Assembly (NCBI GenBank): GCA_947446335.1 | Contig: CANFGA010000128.1 | Coordinates: 1-7,745 of the forward strand | Length of the DNA: 7,745 nt | Reading direction: 5' to 3' | Source of the DNA: Oxalobacteraceae bacterium | GTDB taxonomy: Bacteria; Pseudomonadota; Gammaproteobacteria; Burkholderiales; Burkholderiaceae_D | Part shown: piece by piece, positions 7,102-7,745 of the stretch | Position numbering within the stretch: position 1 is the first letter of the stretch | Layout: the number at the start of each line of letters is the position of its first letter | Notes under the pieces: model-generated | The model's database searches: none | The model's input: the letters and a program-made list of their open reading frames with translations, nothing else | What the model was told of the DNA's origin: nothing | Program-made: the position numbers and the translations under genes

Positions 7102-7254
7102 GCATGTCCCCCCTTTTTGTTAAGCTATATCGCCATGCGATCGCTTGGATGTGAATTCTTAGCATAAAATACGGCGCACAAAAGCACAATACCGTAAAAC
7201 TACCTGTAACATCTGTCCCGGCCGCCCTGCGCCACAACCGAACCGAATTCTCCA
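7102..7254. promoter_or_regulatory. Divergent regulatory region between scoAB and the PAS-LuxR gene
   Basis: This 153-base spacer holds promoters for both directions. For scoA a minus-strand pair can be drawn as TTGTGC (complement of 7184-7189), 17 bases, TATGCT (complement of 7161-7166). An inverted repeat, TACGG (7170-7174) and CCGTA (7192-7196) with 17 bases between, covers this promoter. A short tandem repeat, GCACAAAA then GCACAA (7176-7189), lies inside it. On the plus strand TAAAAT (7165-7170) could be a -10 element, but I see no good -35. The 8-base palindrome GCGATCGC is at 7137-7144. These sites are candidates for binding by the neighbouring regulator. Confidence 0.45.
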
Positions 7255-7745
7255 ATGAACGCACTCAAGGCCATCGATTATGAGAGCATATTCCTGCATG
7301 CGCCGGTAGGCATGTGCATCTCGGAAAAGCGCATCATTCAATCCTGTAACGATGCGCTGGCGAAGATGTTCGGCTATGCCAGGCTCGATCTGGTGGGCCA
7401 GTCATTTCTGGTGCTGTACCCGACGATGGATGAGTTCTTGCGCACCGGCGACCGGATCATCCCGATCATGAACGCCAAGGGCCGCTATTCCGATGAGCGC
7501 ATCATGCGCCGCGCCAGCGAAGAATTGTTCTGGTGCCACGTCAGCGGCCATGCGCTGCAAGCGAACGATCCGCTCGGGTCGGGCATCTGGACGTTTGAAG
7601 ATGTCAGCGAAAAACGCCCGGTCACCGCGCAACTGACGCCGCGCGAGCGGGAAATCGCCGCCTTGCTGGTCGAGGGGAAAACCAGCAAGATGATCGCGCG
7701 CCAGATCGACCTGAGCCCGCGCACGGTGGAAATGCACCGCGCCAA
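7255..7745 (+). CDS. PAS domain and LuxR-type HTH transcriptional regulator, cut by right edge
   Basis: The first 163 codons of a DNA-binding regulator are visible. Residues about 8-118 read as a PAS domain: IFLHAPVGMCISEKRIIQSC opens it, followed by NDALAKMFGY and DLVGQSF, and GIWTFEDVSEK (110-120) closes it. LTPREREIAALLVEGKTSK (127-145) and LSPRTVEMHR (153-162) are the start and the recognition helix of a GerE/LuxR HTH, so only a few residues are probably missing. There is no receiver domain and no membrane segment, so it likely senses a small ligand or a protein partner through PAS. An in-frame stop at 7207 and no other ATG, GTG or TTG before 7255 fix the start; no clear Shine-Dalgarno precedes it. 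It is divergent from scoAB, which it may control. The ligand is unknown. Confidence 0.88.
   Translation, partial: MNALKAIDYESIFLHAPVGMCISEKRIIQSCNDALAKMFGYARLDLVGQSFLVLYPTMDEFLRTGDRIIPIMNAKGRYSDERIMRRASEELFWCHVSGHALQANDPLGSGIWTFEDVSEKRPVTAQLTPREREIAALLVEGKTSKMIARQIDLSPRTVEMHRA

Noticed and set aside
6391..7167. Plus-strand open frame (258 codons) opposite scoA
   Set aside because: It overlaps scoA completely and continues into the divergent promoter region; no domain is visible.

Overview
The window looks like ordinary chromosomal DNA from a betaproteobacterium, most likely order Burkholderiales and perhaps family Oxalobacteraceae. This rests on moderately high GC, the type of RelA, BdhA, DctA and ScoAB sequences seen, and the coding style. 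It is a judgement by recall, without a database search. I see no mobile element, CRISPR array, rRNA or tRNA.

Left part, minus strand (1-3140): an alpha/beta hydrolase, a RidA-family protein and a RelA-type (p)ppGpp synthetase lie head to tail and are read from right to left. RelA begins only 8 bases after the RidA stop and runs off the left edge of the window, so its C-terminus is missing. A compact cluster of overlapping hairpins sits between the hydrolase and the RidA gene.

Middle part, plus strand (3313-5591): bdhA, the NAD-dependent D-3-hydroxybutyrate dehydrogenase, is divergent from the hydrolase. It is followed by dctA, a C4-dicarboxylate symporter. The dctA upstream region carries a perfect DnaA-box 9-mer directly next to a plausible promoter. 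dctA ends at a very strong 20-bp-stem hairpin that can terminate transcription from both sides.

Right part: scoA and scoB, the two subunits of a 3-oxoacid (succinyl-CoA:acetoacetate) CoA-transferase, form a minus-strand operon convergent with dctA. Divergent from scoA, and cut by the right edge, is a PAS plus LuxR-type HTH regulator, a good candidate to control scoAB.

Together bdhA and scoAB convert D-3-hydroxybutyrate to acetoacetate and then to acetoacetyl-CoA, the standard route for using polyhydroxybutyrate breakdown products or external ketone bodies. DctA lies physically inside this locus, and CoA transfer from succinyl-CoA releases succinate, a DctA-type substrate. I found no clear evidence of a wholly new system. 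The points most worth checking are the regulatory DNA (DnaA box at dctA, operator-like repeats in both divergent intergenic regions, the competing hairpins before ridA) and a Trp-to-Phe change at a substrate-pocket position of BdhA.
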